Shown in pieces: positions 42,470-52,861 of a stretch of 64,000 nucleotides of DNA. How positions within the stretch are numbered: position 1 is the stretch's first letter; the number at the start of each line of letters is the position of its first letter. The notes beneath the pieces are model-generated. The model had not been told where the DNA came from. It did not search any database and was given only the letters and a program-made list of their open reading frames with translations. Source of the stretch: Chrysophaeum taylorii (Eukaryota > Sar > Pelagophyceae > Pelagomonadales > Pelagomonadaceae); contig JAQMWT010000575.1 in assembly GCA_029834535.1 (NCBI GenBank), positions 108,397-172,396 on the forward strand, read 5' to 3'. Made by a program: the position numbers and the translations under genes.

Positions 42470-43210
42470 GTGCGAGATGCGGCCGATGCGAATCTTTCGA
42501 CGCGAGCCGACGGAGATAGACATCGACGCGAAGTTCTGCGGCGGGCGTCGGGTGCCTCGTCAGGTCAGTCGACAGCTGCCTGGAATGCGAGAATTGTCGC
42601 GCCGGGGAGGAGCAGAGATGCGAGGTCGCAACGTACCAAGGCACGGACTGGAGCGGGCGTGCGGCCACGGGGCTTGGCGTCGAGCGGACGGCCGGCGGTT
42701 ATGCGAACGCGATGGTCGTGCAGGAGCGGTTCGCCATCAAGATTCTCCTCTCGAAATGGCGGGGCCGGTCATGCGCGCAGGGATCACGGTCTACGACCCG
42801 ATCTAAAAGTATGGTGGGTCGAACGTTGGGATCGTGGGGCTCGGCGGTGATGGGGATTAAAATAGCAAAAGCTACGGGCGCGACGGCCATTTCGAGAACT
42901 GAAGAAAGAGTTCGCGCCCTCGTCGTGCGGCGAAGGTCATTTTCTCGCCTCTGGCACGCGCCAACGTCCCGAGGCGCTGCTTGATCTCATCATAAACACG
43001 ATTCCCGTCAACGTCGAGGACACTAAGGTATATGCTAAACTGCTGGCGCCTAGAGGGAAGCACGTGTACGCCTCGTCATTCGCCGCGATGATGCTCTCGC
43101 GCGCGTGCAACCTTAAACTCGCCTTTTTTGGGCATCGGCGGCATCTTAAACACTCAGGAGGTTGTGGATTTGTGCGCCGAGCATCAAATCTCCCCGGAAA
43201 TCGAGATCTA
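42470..43210 (+). pseudogene. Zinc-type alcohol dehydrogenase (cinnamyl-alcohol dehydrogenase-like) pseudogene
   Basis: Read across shifting frames, the order of an MDR zinc dehydrogenase is clear. 'IFRREPTEIDIDAKFCG' ends at the first catalytic-zinc Cys. After a deletion of roughly 40-50 residues (the GHE region is missing), 'VDSCLECENCRAGEEQRC' gives the four Cys of the structural zinc lobe. 'GGYANAMVVQERFAIKI' follows, then 'AGITVYDPI', the Rossmann strand 'NVGIVGLGG', 'DLIINTIPVNVEDTK', and the end 'GILNTQEVVDLCAEHQI'. At least four frameshifts and one deletion prevent function. An intact version would reduce aldehydes or oxidise alcohols with NADP(H). It retains host-like GC-rich composition, so it is probably a former host gene. 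Confidence 0.85.
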
Positions 43211-43430
43211 GAGGATCGGCAAATAAAAATACAATGGAGGAGGAGGAGGAGGAGCGTTCTCTTCTGTCGAAGTGTGGAGGAGGAAGGGATGAAAATCGGA
43301 GACGTAATTTTTTGAAGCAAAAAAAAACAGCGCGAGAGTCTGGATGTTTAGTTCTCGAGTGGAGTGTGGTAAAAGAAAACGTTGTTGTTGTCGACCGTAG
43401 TAAAAAAAATCGGGATGTTCACTACTGATA

Positions 43431-44989
43431 TTAGGCCTCTCCTTGTTGGATTGGGTGGGTCTTGCCGTCCGTAGACGCGGGCTGGGCGGTGGACGCAACT
43501 TTCGCGCCCTCTGACCTCTCGCTTTCATAAACGGTAATCGCGCCGCCGTGCTTGGAGGCGTCCATGCCGGCGCGCTCGACCTCGGCACTGACGCGGTGGA
43601 GGCCGAGAAGGCGGACGATGCCGAAGACGATGCTGACGGTGGAGGCGACCCACGCCCAGATCGTGGCGACGGCGGCGAAGGCAGCCTTGAGCGATCCCGC
43701 CGGGTTGCCGCCGTAGAAAACCCCAGCGCACCGATCCTTTCTGTCGGTGTAGTAGGAGGCGCTGTAGTAGTAGGGCGTCGCAAAGAGCGCGGGGGCAATA
43801 GCGCCGAAGGTGCCGCAACAGCCGTGAACGGGGACGGCGTCGACGACGTCATCAATTTGAAGTTTTTTCAAGAACCTCGAAGAAAACACGTAAATGGGCC
43901 CCGCCAGGAGACCGATCGCAAAGGCACCCCAGAGCGAACAGGTGGAACAGGCGGATGTGACGGCGACGAGACCAGCCAGAATTCCGTTGTTGACCATGCC
44001 GGGATCGATGATGTGGTCGATGAGGTAGCCAATCAACGTCGTGCAGAGGCAGGCCGCGGCCGCGGCGATCGTGGTGGTCATCATGACGTGGGCTGCCAGG
44101 CCCGAGTATCCGACAATCGCGAGCGTCGAGACGCCGTTAAATCCGTACCACCCCATCCACAAAATGAGAACGCCGAGCGTCTGGTAGACGGGGTGGGGTT
44201 CGGGCAGGACGTAGTTGGGTCCGAAGCGGCCCAAGCGAGGCCCGACGAAGACGGCGGCCACCAAGGCGGCGACACCGCCGGTCATATGGACGGTCCCCGA
44301 CCCCGCGAAATCAATGAAACCGCAGCCGCCGAGGAGCCGCCCGCCCGATCGATCGTCGGCGTCGCTCGGGCGCCACGGCGACAACGCGCCCTCGGCGCTC
44401 CAGGTCATGTGGACGACCATCGGGTAGATCACCGAGGTGAGGACGACCGCATAGACCAAGTAGGCCGTGAAGGAACAGCGTTCGGCGACGCACCCGGAGA
44501 CGATCGTCGTCGCCGCGCCCGCGAAAGCCCACTGAAAAAACCACATGGCTTTGCCCGAAAAATGCGTCTCTCTTTTGTCGGACCGGTCGTTCAGGTCGTA
44601 GAAGAACCCCTGCGTCCCCGAGAACCCGTTCTCCCCAGTCTTTGGGAAGTTATCCCCGGGCCCGAACGCGAACGTATACCCGACGCCCCACCAGCACAGC
44701 GCGCCAATCGCTGCGTCGAAAACGTTCTTTACCAAGATGTTCTTCGTGTTTTTGCGAGCGACCGTCCCCACCTCGAGCAACGCGAATCCGGCTTGCATCC
44801 TACACGAGTCAAGTCAAGTCAAGTCGCGGTGAGAGAGGAGAAATTGTGTGAGACCTACCAGAACACGAGAATAGCCCCGAACATCAGCCAGAAGGTGTCC
44901 ATGTCTCCTTTCACGCTGGCGAGCTCCGCCCGCAGCGCCGCGATCGAGGAGGAGGAGGAGGAGGAGGAGGAGGAGGAGTCGTCGGCCAT
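43431..44989 (-). CDS. AMT: Ammonium transporter, AMT/Rh family (two exons, 499 aa)
   Basis: Exons are 44859-44989 and 43431-44799 on the minus strand; a 59-bp GT-AG intron (44800-44858) falls inside a Trp codon. Exon 1 gives ATG 44989, a poly-Ser run and 'MDTFWLMFGAILVF', joining to 'WMQAGFALLEVGTVARKN', the first AMT helix. Family marks are 'FFQWAFAGAATTIVSG' (Phe gate), 'GFIDFAGSGTVHMTGG' with Asp207 and pore His215, and 'VPVHGCCGTFGAIAPALF' with the second pore His369. Eleven helices can be counted. It moves ammonium across the plasma membrane as the first step of assimilation. The tail after the last helix is ~50 residues with a Ser/Thr-rich end. It faces GSIII head to head, 275 bp between ATGs, so joint regulation by nitrogen is likely. 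Confidence 0.95.
44800..44858 (-). other. 59-bp intron of the AMT gene
   Basis: On the minus strand it begins 'gtaggtctcacac' and ends 'ctcgtgtag'. It carries 'cttgacttgacttgact' before the acceptor, three tandem copies of a TTGAC unit that could serve as branch-point sequence. Splicing restores the continuous first transmembrane helix. Confidence 0.85.
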
Positions 44990-45264
44990 CTCGCGCTGCT
45001 GCTGCGGTTTGGTCGTGCGACGGCTGGATAGGGTCTAACAAAAAAACAAACAAACAAACAAACAAACAAGCAAGCCGGGTAAACGAACAAACCCCAAGAC
45101 CCCGTTCGTTCGTTGTTTTGCGTATCATATTAAAAGGCACAAACAGTAATGTATGTATCTAAAGGTCGTTTTCGTATCTATCCTCAGGCAGCCAAGCACC
45201 AAGGCTCTTCTTCTTGGCTTTGATCATCGTCATCACTATCACCGTCGTCTTCAACACAGAATCC
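44990..45264. promoter_or_regulatory. Shared 275-bp divergent promoter region of AMT and GSIII
   Basis: The only sequence between the two start codons. It holds (AAAC)n at about 45041-45068, 'cgttcgttcgttg' near 45105, and an AT-rich patch 'gcgtatcatattaaaa' at about 45120. Several TATC/GATA cores ('cgtatcat', 'tgtatcta', 'cgtatctatcc') occur between 45120 and 45185. GATA factors control nitrogen genes in fungi; a similar role here is speculation. Confidence 0.55.
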
Positions 45265-47373
45265 ATGACGACGGCCCCCGGAGCGCTCGACAAGGCCAAG
45301 ATGGTCGCGAGCGACCTTGCGTCCGACATACTGGTGGATGCCAATACCGCGGTTTTCGACGAGGCCGCGATGCGCAAGACGCTCCCTGAGGACCTCGTGA
45401 CGCGATTCAAGGAGTGCGCGAGGACGGGAGCGGCGACCTCCGAGGAGGACAAGAACGCTATCGCCGAGGCGCTGTTTGGGTGGGCCAGAGCCCAGGGCGC
45501 GGCCGAGTTCTCGCACTGGTTCTTTCCAATGCGCGGCGGCGGCGGCGCGGTCGGAGGCATGCTCGGCGCGCTCAAGTACGACGCATTTTTGGACCTGGAG
45601 TTCAAGCCCGCCTTTCCGGCGAGCCGATTGTTCGGGGGAGAGACCGACGGCTCGTCGTTTCCGAACGGCGGTCTTCGAGTGACTCACTCGGCCGCGGCGT
45701 TCACGTCCTGGGACCGGAGCTCGCCGTGCTTCGTGTACGAAAAAGTGCTGCGCGTCCCGTGCGCCTTCGTCACGCACACGGGCCGCTGCATCGACGACAA
45801 GACGCCCTTGCTTCGGTCGCAGGATGCCGTCGATCGCGAGGGCAAGAGACTGCTCGCGGCCGTACGAGGCAACAATAAGGGGGAGGTCGTCGCGAGCGTG
45901 CGAGGGTACCTCGGCTGGGAGCAGGAATTTTTCGTCGTGAGCGCGGATCTCTACAAGAAGCGCCCCGATTTGGTGAATTGCGGTCGCACGCTGTTCGGGC
46001 GGCTGCCCGAGCGCCACCAGCAGGGCGACCTCAACTACTTTGGCCCTTTGCCGCCAATAGTCGACGAGCTCCTTCGGAACGTCCAGGCGATCATGCTCAA
46101 GACCGGAACGCCGATGACGGTGCGACACAACGAGGTCGCGCCCGGCCAGCACGAGATGTCGCCAATTTTTTGCGTGGCCAACGCGTCGGCGGACAACAAC
46201 GTCTTCTTCATGGAGGCTTGCGCGCGCGAGGCTTCCAAGCTCGGCCTCGCCGTCCTCTTCCACGAGAAACCCTTCGCGGGAATCAACGGGTCTGGAAAGC
46301 ACGCGAACTGGTCGGTCCAGACCTCGGACGGAGCGAATTTCTTTGATCCGGGCAAGACGGACGACCAGCGCACGTTGTTCGTCGCGGCCGTCGCGGCGCT
46401 CGCCCACGGGCTCTGCCAGCACAACGAACTCGTCAGGTGCGCCGTCGCTCACGCCGGGAACGACCACCGCCTCGGCGCGCAAGAGGCGCCTCCCGCCATC
46501 ATCAGCCTCCACACGGGTACCTATTTCGAGCAGCACGTCGACGCCGTCATTTCCGGCGGTCCGCTCCTCGGCTACAAGACGCAGAAAAAATTCGCCGATC
46601 CAGCGTGCAACGCCGTGATGCCGGTCGCGACCAACGTCGAGGACAGAAACCGTACGGCCCCCTTTCCCTTCTGCGGCAACAGGTTCGAGTTTCGCGCCGT
46701 CGGATCTTCGCAAAATTGCAGCTTCCCGGTCATGATTGTCAACACGGTCATGGCGAGCGGCATGGCCCACCTCGCCGACCTCGTCGAAAAGGGCACCTCC
46801 CTCCGCGACGCCGTGGCCATGACCTACAAGAAGAACCGCCACGTCATATTCACGGGGAACGGGTACTCGCAAGACTGGCCAATCGAAGCGGCGCGCCGGG
46901 GACTCCCGAATCTTCACACGACGCCCCTCGCGATAGCCGAGTTCGAGCGCGGAAAGACAGTTTTTAAATCCATGAAAGTCTACGACGAGGACGAGACTTT
47001 AGCGCGTGCCGACGTCATGTACGAGGCCTACAACACGGCACTCCTCGTCGAGGTCGAGACCATGATCAACATGGCGCGCACCGGCTTCCTGCCTGCCTGC
47101 GCGCGCGATCTTGCGACCTTCGAACGAGCCCCAGAATTCGCCCAGGACCGCCGCGACCTCTACTCGGCGATCAAAACCGAGCTCGCCACGCTCGTCCACC
47201 TCAAGAACAAGGTCTCGGGGACGCGACCGCTCCAAGCGACCTACATCTGCAACACCCTCAAGCCCCAAATGGCCAAGCTCAGGGCCGCCGTCGACGCCGC
47301 CGAGGCCGTCATGGACAAGGACTTTTACCCCTACCCGACTTATGACCACCTTCTCTACACCCACCACTTCTGA
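45265..47373 (+). CDS. glnN: Glutamine synthetase type III (702 aa)
   Basis: The ATG at 45265 is the first in frame; upstream TTG-initiated text is ignored. It makes glutamine from glutamate, ammonium and ATP. The ~700-residue length and sequence are those of GSIII, the large dodecameric class known from bacteria and from stramenopile and haptophyte algae. Key blocks are 'EFSHWFFPMRG', 'LGWEQEFFVVSADLY', 'VRHNEVAPGQHEMSPIF', 'HEKPFAGINGSGKHANWSV', 'AGNDHRLGAQEAPPAIIS' and 'FPFCGNRFEFRAVGSSQN', which together line the metal, ATP and glutamate sites. No clear targeting peptide is seen, so a cytosolic location is possible. It lies divergent to the ammonium transporter, the upstream step of the same pathway. 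A (TTTTA)n tract follows the stop at 47375-47397. Confidence 0.96.
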   Translation: MTTAPGALDKAKMVASDLASDILVDANTAVFDEAAMRKTLPEDLVTRFKECARTGAATSEEDKNAIAEALFGWARAQGAAEFSHWFFPMRGGGGAVGGMLGALKYDAFLDLEFKPAFPASRLFGGETDGSSFPNGGLRVTHSAAAFTSWDRSSPCFVYEKVLRVPCAFVTHTGRCIDDKTPLLRSQDAVDREGKRLLAAVRGNNKGEVVASVRGYLGWEQEFFVVSADLYKKRPDLVNCGRTLFGRLPERHQQGDLNYFGPLPPIVDELLRNVQAIMLKTGTPMTVRHNEVAPGQHEMSPIFCVANASADNNVFFMEACAREASKLGLAVLFHEKPFAGINGSGKHANWSVQTSDGANFFDPGKTDDQRTLFVAAVAALAHGLCQHNELVRCAVAHAGNDHRLGAQEAPPAIISLHTGTYFEQHVDAVISGGPLLGYKTQKKFADPACNAVMPVATNVEDRNRTAPFPFCGNRFEFRAVGSSQNCSFPVMIVNTVMASGMAHLADLVEKGTSLRDAVAMTYKKNRHVIFTGNGYSQDWPIEAARRGLPNLHTTPLAIAEFERGKTVFKSMKVYDEDETLARADVMYEAYNTALLVEVETMINMARTGFLPACARDLATFERAPEFAQDRRDLYSAIKTELATLVHLKNKVSGTRPLQATYICNTLKPQMAKLRAAVDAAEAVMDKDFYPYPTYDHLLYTHHF

Positions 47374-50300
47374 TTTTATTTTATTTTATTTTATTTGTGC
47401 GCATCCTCCTTTTATGGAGCCGAGCCGGCGAAAACGACTTTTAAGTCGTCGTCGTCATCAGTCGAATGAGACGTTTATAATTTTTACCGCGCGCGACGCC
47501 GGTGGTTTGTGGATTTTTTTTATGTGTAACGTAACGGGGGGCTGAGCACACTCTAGAAAGGGAAGGGGGGGAGGACGACGAGAAGGGTCCAGGCCTCACC
47601 CTTTATAGAGTCGTCGTCACCCGCGGCGCAGGTGCTTTAACTGCCCGCAGGATGCTCGCGTCCGGCCGCTAGACGCGTACGCTCTGGCGACCTGCTGGTC
47701 CCTCCCTCCCTCCCTCCCTCCCTCCTTCCAGGGTGTTCCCCGACAGGCAGTTTTGCGATGGCGTTCGAGTGTTTCTGTGGTCTCAGCCGTCGTCGTCGCG
47801 CGCCGAAGAAAATCCTATATCCGTTCGAGCATGAAGTGCCACGGCAAAAGTGCCACACCAACGTATAATTAATTTGACGACGACGATGGAACACAGTTGT
47901 GGCGCGAGTCCGGCGCCGCGCAGAGTGTATGGCGCCGGTTGCCTGCTGTTGCAGCAGCAGAGGACTGAGTTTTTTTCCGATGAGCTGCGAGAATCGGCGC
48001 GAGGCGACACTCAATCGGCGCGAGGCGACACTATCGCCGGACGCCAACGAGATACCCCAGGCGCAAGCTACCTTGAATCAAAACGTGAGGATGAATGAAT
48101 TCGACATCAACTGGGAGTCTAGTGTCCACTCTGTCGTGTACGCTCGTGGTTGTCCTTAAAGGCTCTGCCTCCTCGTATCCGTAGCGCTGCCGAGTTGCGA
48201 AAGGGCGTTTTCGAGCTGGACAATTTGGTCAAGCTCTCCTCACATTCGATTAGCGTTCCGGCACGAGCCCCCGTCGTAGGGATCTGAGATCTGAGATTTG
48301 GTTGGCATTCGGAGAGGTCGCTGTCGTTGATATAGCGTACGGGCCGTTCTCGCAGACGCGCAGTCCCCGCCCTTGGGCATTGCCTTGATGTCTCAAGTCG
48401 CAAGCGTCAATTCGAACGTCGAAGAGCTGGCGAATGGTCGCCACGTCGACAATCTTTGTCCGACCGTAGTCTGGTAAACGCCGCCCGACGCGCGGGAAAC
48501 TCGGCGCCGATGGACGCGTCCAATGCCTCGCACCCCACCATAATTCGCCCCGGCAGGTCTTGAAACGCTTGCGCTTCTCATTGGACGGACCGGACCGGAC
48601 CAGCCCAGCCCAGCCGCCGAGGTTGCGGTGAATTTTGTCGTCGATAAGGTGCGATACAAGCCTCATTCGCGGTAAGCGTGATAAAGAGGTTGAACGTAAC
48701 ATCGCTGAGGTACTCGCACGGTTGAAGTCGAGAACCCAGGCCGCCTCGATGCAAGCGTCTTGTCGTGTCCTCTAGTTTGTGCGGCCGAGCCTCCTTTTAT
48801 TAAGGTCCCTGTTTTTGGCGATGATACGTCACCGCTGCTTCAACCGTTGCTTCGACTGCTGGTGGTGGACGTTTGTTTGTTTGTTTGTTTGTTTGCGAGA
48901 GCGCGAGCACGGAACGCAAGCTGCGAGCCTTGCCGGAGTGTTTCCGCGCGGCGGCGGCTCTCCAAGTGATGACGGAGCATGATGGGCCTCTGCAGGAAAT
49001 GTCTCGCGAGGCGTGCGCGCTCGTGGGGTGGAACTAACTCGAACTAAAGGTGAAGAACCGTAAATTCATTGCGCGGGCACTTGCGGACGAGCTCGGAGTC
49101 GACATCTACTACGAGGCACAGTGCAAGCCGTTGCTCAGGGAACGCGAGGAACCGGACCCGTCCCGCCGCGTCTTCGACGCGGCGAGAACGACGACTCTTG
49201 GCAGTAAGTGCCTGGCGTTTGATAGACAAAGAAGATAACCAAAAACAAAAAATTTACGAGCGCCAGAGTGCGATCGCATTTTAGGATCGGTGATGTCGTC
49301 GAAGTTAGCATCAGCAAAACATACAGTTTGACTGCAGAGAAAAAATTTGCTCTGTTTTTGGATAATTTTAACTTTTCAAAGATTCCTAGCGGCTTTCGAT
49401 TGGTTTGCCTGATGATCGGGCTTCAGATCTGACTCGTCGGGTTCCTTTGCTGCGGCTGAACCTTATTAGCCCTCAACTCGTAGACGCCAGTCGAACCAAG
49501 CCGACTCCATCGCGCCAACAAAAAGCAAGCTCGGAGTGTTAAAATATCTTAAATAATTAAAAATTTAGGGTCAAATAATATTAAATTTTAATTTCTCCAC
49601 ATGATGCTGTCGCAGATCAAGTTGCTGTCGTGCTCCCCGATGTTCCGATCCTATCGTCAGAAAGCCTCATGCTGCCCGCAGTCAACGCAGTTTTTATTTA
49701 TAACAATGACTTTCTTTCAAGCATATGTCTACCCGTGCACGCGACGGCAAACAAAAGATGTCCCCTTCTTGCGGACCGCGGATATGCATGCCGTCGCGAG
49801 AATGTAGTGCTTGCTCGGCACCGCGCGTCCGTCCTGTCAACGCGTTCTCCTCCTCTGAGCCGCGGAACGTGAAACTTGCGTGCGACCGGAACAAGAGCTC
49901 ACAGCCTATATCCGAAAAGGACGTGATTAGTCGTTGACTTTTTTTTGTCGGTCAAGACGCGACCGAATATGCAGAAAGAAAGGCGAAGTGTTGTTGTTGA
50001 CATCTGGGTAATAATTCTCTCATAAGTTCGTTCCTTGATTTTGGAAATCCGAAAAATCACTCAAGGCCCCATCGATCTTTTGCGGGACCAGGGAGTGACA
50101 AGGCCCGCCACATGGGAAGAAAGAAGAGGCAGTCCTTCGCCCGCTGCCAGGCTACGTTCCCGCATATGGAGGACAGGCCCACACGAAAAGGCGACCCTAT
50201 TCCGGACATCGTAGTCCTTGCCCGGCCTATGCGACTTGATTCCGGGGTTCGGGTACCTCTGCGCGGTCCTCGTTGTGCCCGCGTGACTTTCCAAGGTGCA

Positions 50301-50388
50301 TCTTCTCGCTCAGGAACTAAGCAACAATCATAATCCACAAACAACAACTGTGGTAGTCGTCGTCGTCGTCGGCGGCGGCGGCGTCGGC
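47374..50388. other. 3.0-kb region with no supported gene
   Basis: Contains (CCCT)n near 47700-47725 and (GTTT)n at about 48870-48895. Coding-like pieces ('KVKNRKFIARALADELGVD' near 49050-49105; a 150-codon minus frame at 48250-48702) have no recognisable domain and no consistent start. An AT-rich patch lies at 49530-49600. I see a mixture of gene remnants and unique sequence. Confidence 0.45.
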
Positions 50389-52185
50389 TCACGGTGGAGG
50401 TTGAAACCAGGCCGCGTCGGCCGGCCAATAGGTGGAAGAGGCGGGGGGCGGGCCGCCGGCGAGGAGGAGCGCCGTGCCGGTCTTCTCGAGAAGGAGGCCG
50501 AGTGTCGGACGAGCTGAATCGAGAGTGTAGAGCGTGGTCGTCCTGCTATGGCCGCAGTCCGCCGTGACGACCCAGCGAGCGTTGTGGAGGAGGGTTCGGA
50601 GTTTGAAGCGACGGACCGCGGGGAGCGCAAAGAAGACGCGGCTAGGCGCGCGAGTTCGGTTCGGTTCCGGACACGTCGGCGCGCGGGCTTCGAGGGTTTC
50701 CGCAGCTCGGCGCATCTCTGCGGCAATCGATGCCAGCGCGGGCTCGACGGCAGACCCCAGCGCGGCAGCTGCCTCGAGGCGCCTGGCAGCCGCGGCGGCG
50801 TCGTCCTCGAAGCGCGCGATCGGAGGGTCGCGTTCGGCTGCTGCGCGCAGCGCCGATAGTTCGTCAAGCGAGGGGATCTCGTCGTGTGTCTCCTCGAGCC
50901 GCCTCAAATCCGCCCGCGCCCCGACGTGCTCGAGGTGAACGGCCTCAGCCCTACGCTCGGCGGCGTCGGCCTCGCGGACGGCCTTTGGACGCGCGGCCGT
51001 GAGATTAGCGAGCTTCGCTTTGGCTCGAAAAGCGGCCTCGCGCCTACTGGAAAAGAGACCCAACGCCGCGGCGAGCGCCGAGGTGTTGTCGGGCGTGAGG
51101 CATTTCAAGCGCCGCAACGTCGCGTTCGCCTCCGAGACGGTCTGGTCGAACGCTCCGAACAACAGTCCGGAGGGCGTGTCGAGCCGAGGTTCGGTGGTCA
51201 TCGTCTTGGGTGCAAAATAGTCGGTCACCTTGGCCCAGGCCTCGCGCTTGAGGAACTGGCGCAGCAAACTCGTTGGGGCCGCCCGCGCTAGGAGGAGAGC
51301 GTCCCTGAGGGCGGCGATGCCGCTCCGGACGTCGACTCTGCCGGCCGCGTCGTTGGGACGAGGCCGCGGACTCCCGTACAGGAACGGCGCGTAGATAGTG
51401 CGGCGCTCGTACTCGAGCTTGCGCGTCGGCCGCGGGAGGCGCGCGTATGCCGCTCGCAAGTCGCGCCTCGCCTGCTCGGCGTCAAAGAGGTCCTCTTTAG
51501 CTGCCGCGATACGAAGCTCGAGGTCAAACTCTGGCCTTACAAACTCGTTCTCGAGTCGACGATCTCCCAGCTCTTGGCTCAAGCGGCGCGCCAGGTCGCG
51601 CAGTTGCGCGCCGGCGCGCCCCACATCGACGTCGGCCGCGCGGACCGCCTCTCGCGCGCCGTCGTCGGCGCGAGGTTCGCGTCGCCCCTTCGCGCGCTTC
51701 CAGGCCTCGCGCGCCTCGGCTGCCGTCTCCTGCGCGAGCTGCGCGAGCCGATGCACCTCTCGAACCAGCGCCTCTCGCCGTCGCGCTCTCGTGATCCCAA
51801 CGGCGCGCCGCCGCGCGGCCGCGAGACTTCTCTCGCGCGCTTCGATCCAGTCGTCTGCCGCAACGAGCGCAGCGACGGCGTCGTTGATCGTCGCCGCCGC
51901 CGCGGTCGCAACCTCGACTGCCGAATCATTCTTCGCCGCCCACGCCATGATCTCCACGGCCTTGGCCACGCCCCCCTCCGATGGCACCGCAACACTACCC
52001 TCCTCCTCCCAAGCTACTGCGCGCTTCGCCGTCGTGCCGGACACGACGAGCACCCCCTTTTCCACGCTGCCCCCGACCACCGAGGCTACCGCGCACCTTT
52101 CCACCTGCCGCAAAACCGTCGTTCCATCCTCGACCGCATTCGCACACCACCACCACCACGCGACCAACGCCGCACAACAACGCAT
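50389..52185 (-). CDS. Secreted or luminal coiled-coil-rich protein of unknown function (598 aa)
   Basis: Starts at ATG 52185 with a signal-peptide-like 'MRCCAALVAWWWWCANAVED'. A small Val/Gly-rich region follows, then a long Ala/Arg/Glu-rich helical part (~95-250 and ~385-510) with coiled-coil character, such as 'EALVREVHRLAQLAQETAAE' and 'LEHVGARADLRRLEETHDE'. Between them is a more globular segment ('RRTIYAPFLYGSPRPRPN', 'FLKREAWAKVTDYFAPKTM'). The C-terminal ~90 residues look beta-rich with Cys ('NARWVVTADCGHSRTTTLY'). No family recognised. Composition matches neighbouring genes. The strong GC bias also opens long frames on the other strand, but those lack signal peptides or domains. Confidence 0.65.
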   Translation of the reverse strand: MRCCAALVAWWWWCANAVEDGTTVLRQVERCAVASVVGGSVEKGVLVVSGTTAKRAVAWEEEGSVAVPSEGGVAKAVEIMAWAAKNDSAVEVATAAAATINDAVAALVAADDWIEARERSLAAARRRAVGITRARRREALVREVHRLAQLAQETAAEAREAWKRAKGRREPRADDGAREAVRAADVDVGRAGAQLRDLARRLSQELGDRRLENEFVRPEFDLELRIAAAKEDLFDAEQARRDLRAAYARLPRPTRKLEYERRTIYAPFLYGSPRPRPNDAAGRVDVRSGIAALRDALLLARAAPTSLLRQFLKREAWAKVTDYFAPKTMTTEPRLDTPSGLLFGAFDQTVSEANATLRRLKCLTPDNTSALAAALGLFSSRREAAFRAKAKLANLTAARPKAVREADAAERRAEAVHLEHVGARADLRRLEETHDEIPSLDELSALRAAAERDPPIARFEDDAAAAARRLEAAAALGSAVEPALASIAAEMRRAAETLEARAPTCPEPNRTRAPSRVFFALPAVRRFKLRTLLHNARWVVTADCGHSRTTTLYTLDSARPTLGLLLEKTGTALLLAGGPPPASSTYWPADAAWFQPPP

Positions 52186-52469
52186 TTTTGTTTTGTTCGC
52201 TACTGCAACTTGACGTTGTTATAACTTCTTCTACCACCTCTTCTCGTTCCCACCTCGTTTGCTGTGGACCGACCAACGGCCTTCGGCGGCGCGGCACCGA
52301 GACAAGGCCTTCGGCGGCGGCAATTCGCTGGCAGGCATGGTCGCTACAATTGTGCCCCCAAATCCATGTCGTGTCCGACAACAACAACCTCGAGCGAATC
52401 ATCTGCTGCGACACTAAGACGCTCTAGGCTATTAGGTAGTGAGGAGCGAGGTATAATCCTGGAGTCCTC

Positions 52470-52765
52470 CAGTATTAATAAGCGCGCCGCGCAAGTCCAC
52501 GGCAGCTGGGTGCGCTACGCCTGCGACATTCGCAAGACTCGGGCTCCTGCGAGGCGAGCCACAACCTGTTACACACATCCGCGCGACACGCGGATCGCCG
52601 GGTCGACGGCGCTTGCGCCAACGGCACCAACGGCACCAACGGCACCAAGGCCAGGGCGGCCGAGCTCCGCCGCATCCATCTTATCCGAGTGGGGCCTCGC
52701 AGCTGCGTTGGATCGGGTTCGTTGCGCCCTCTTCGCCCTGACCCGCGTCGCCGCCTCGTGTTAGG
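52470..52765 (+). mobile_element. Fragment of the PD...DxK retroelement C-terminus (copy 4)
   Basis: On the + strand one frame reads 'NKRAAQVHGSWVRYACDIRK' and later 'SEWGLAAALDRVRCALFAL' and 'RVAAS'. These correspond to 'DRHAAQVHVEYLNHVRDID' of copy 1 and 'REWGIANALGRRARCALTAL' of copy 2. The part between is deleted or replaced by a 9-bp repeat ('aacggcacc' x4). The stop at about 52761 equals the element's end. It shows the element also reached the gene-rich section. Confidence 0.65.
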
Positions 52766-52861
52766 CCCTTTTCATGCCCCCACGCTGTACTTCGCGCTTC
52801 CGGGCACAATCATTAGGGTCAGCCTACAGAGCCGTTGTGCGGGTCGGTTGCTTGGCATCAA

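Noticed and set aside
43548-45038. 496-codon open frame antisense to the ammonium transporter
   Set aside because: No domain or ATG logic. The opposite strand encodes a complete AMT with a supported intron.
45184-46917. 577-codon open frame antisense to GSIII
   Set aside because: Shadow of the GC-rich GSIII gene: no domain and low-complexity Arg/Glu content, while the sense strand has all GSIII motifs.
48250-48702. 150-codon minus-strand frame
   Set aside because: No domain, no supporting neighbours and inconsistent composition; left as part of a gene-free region.
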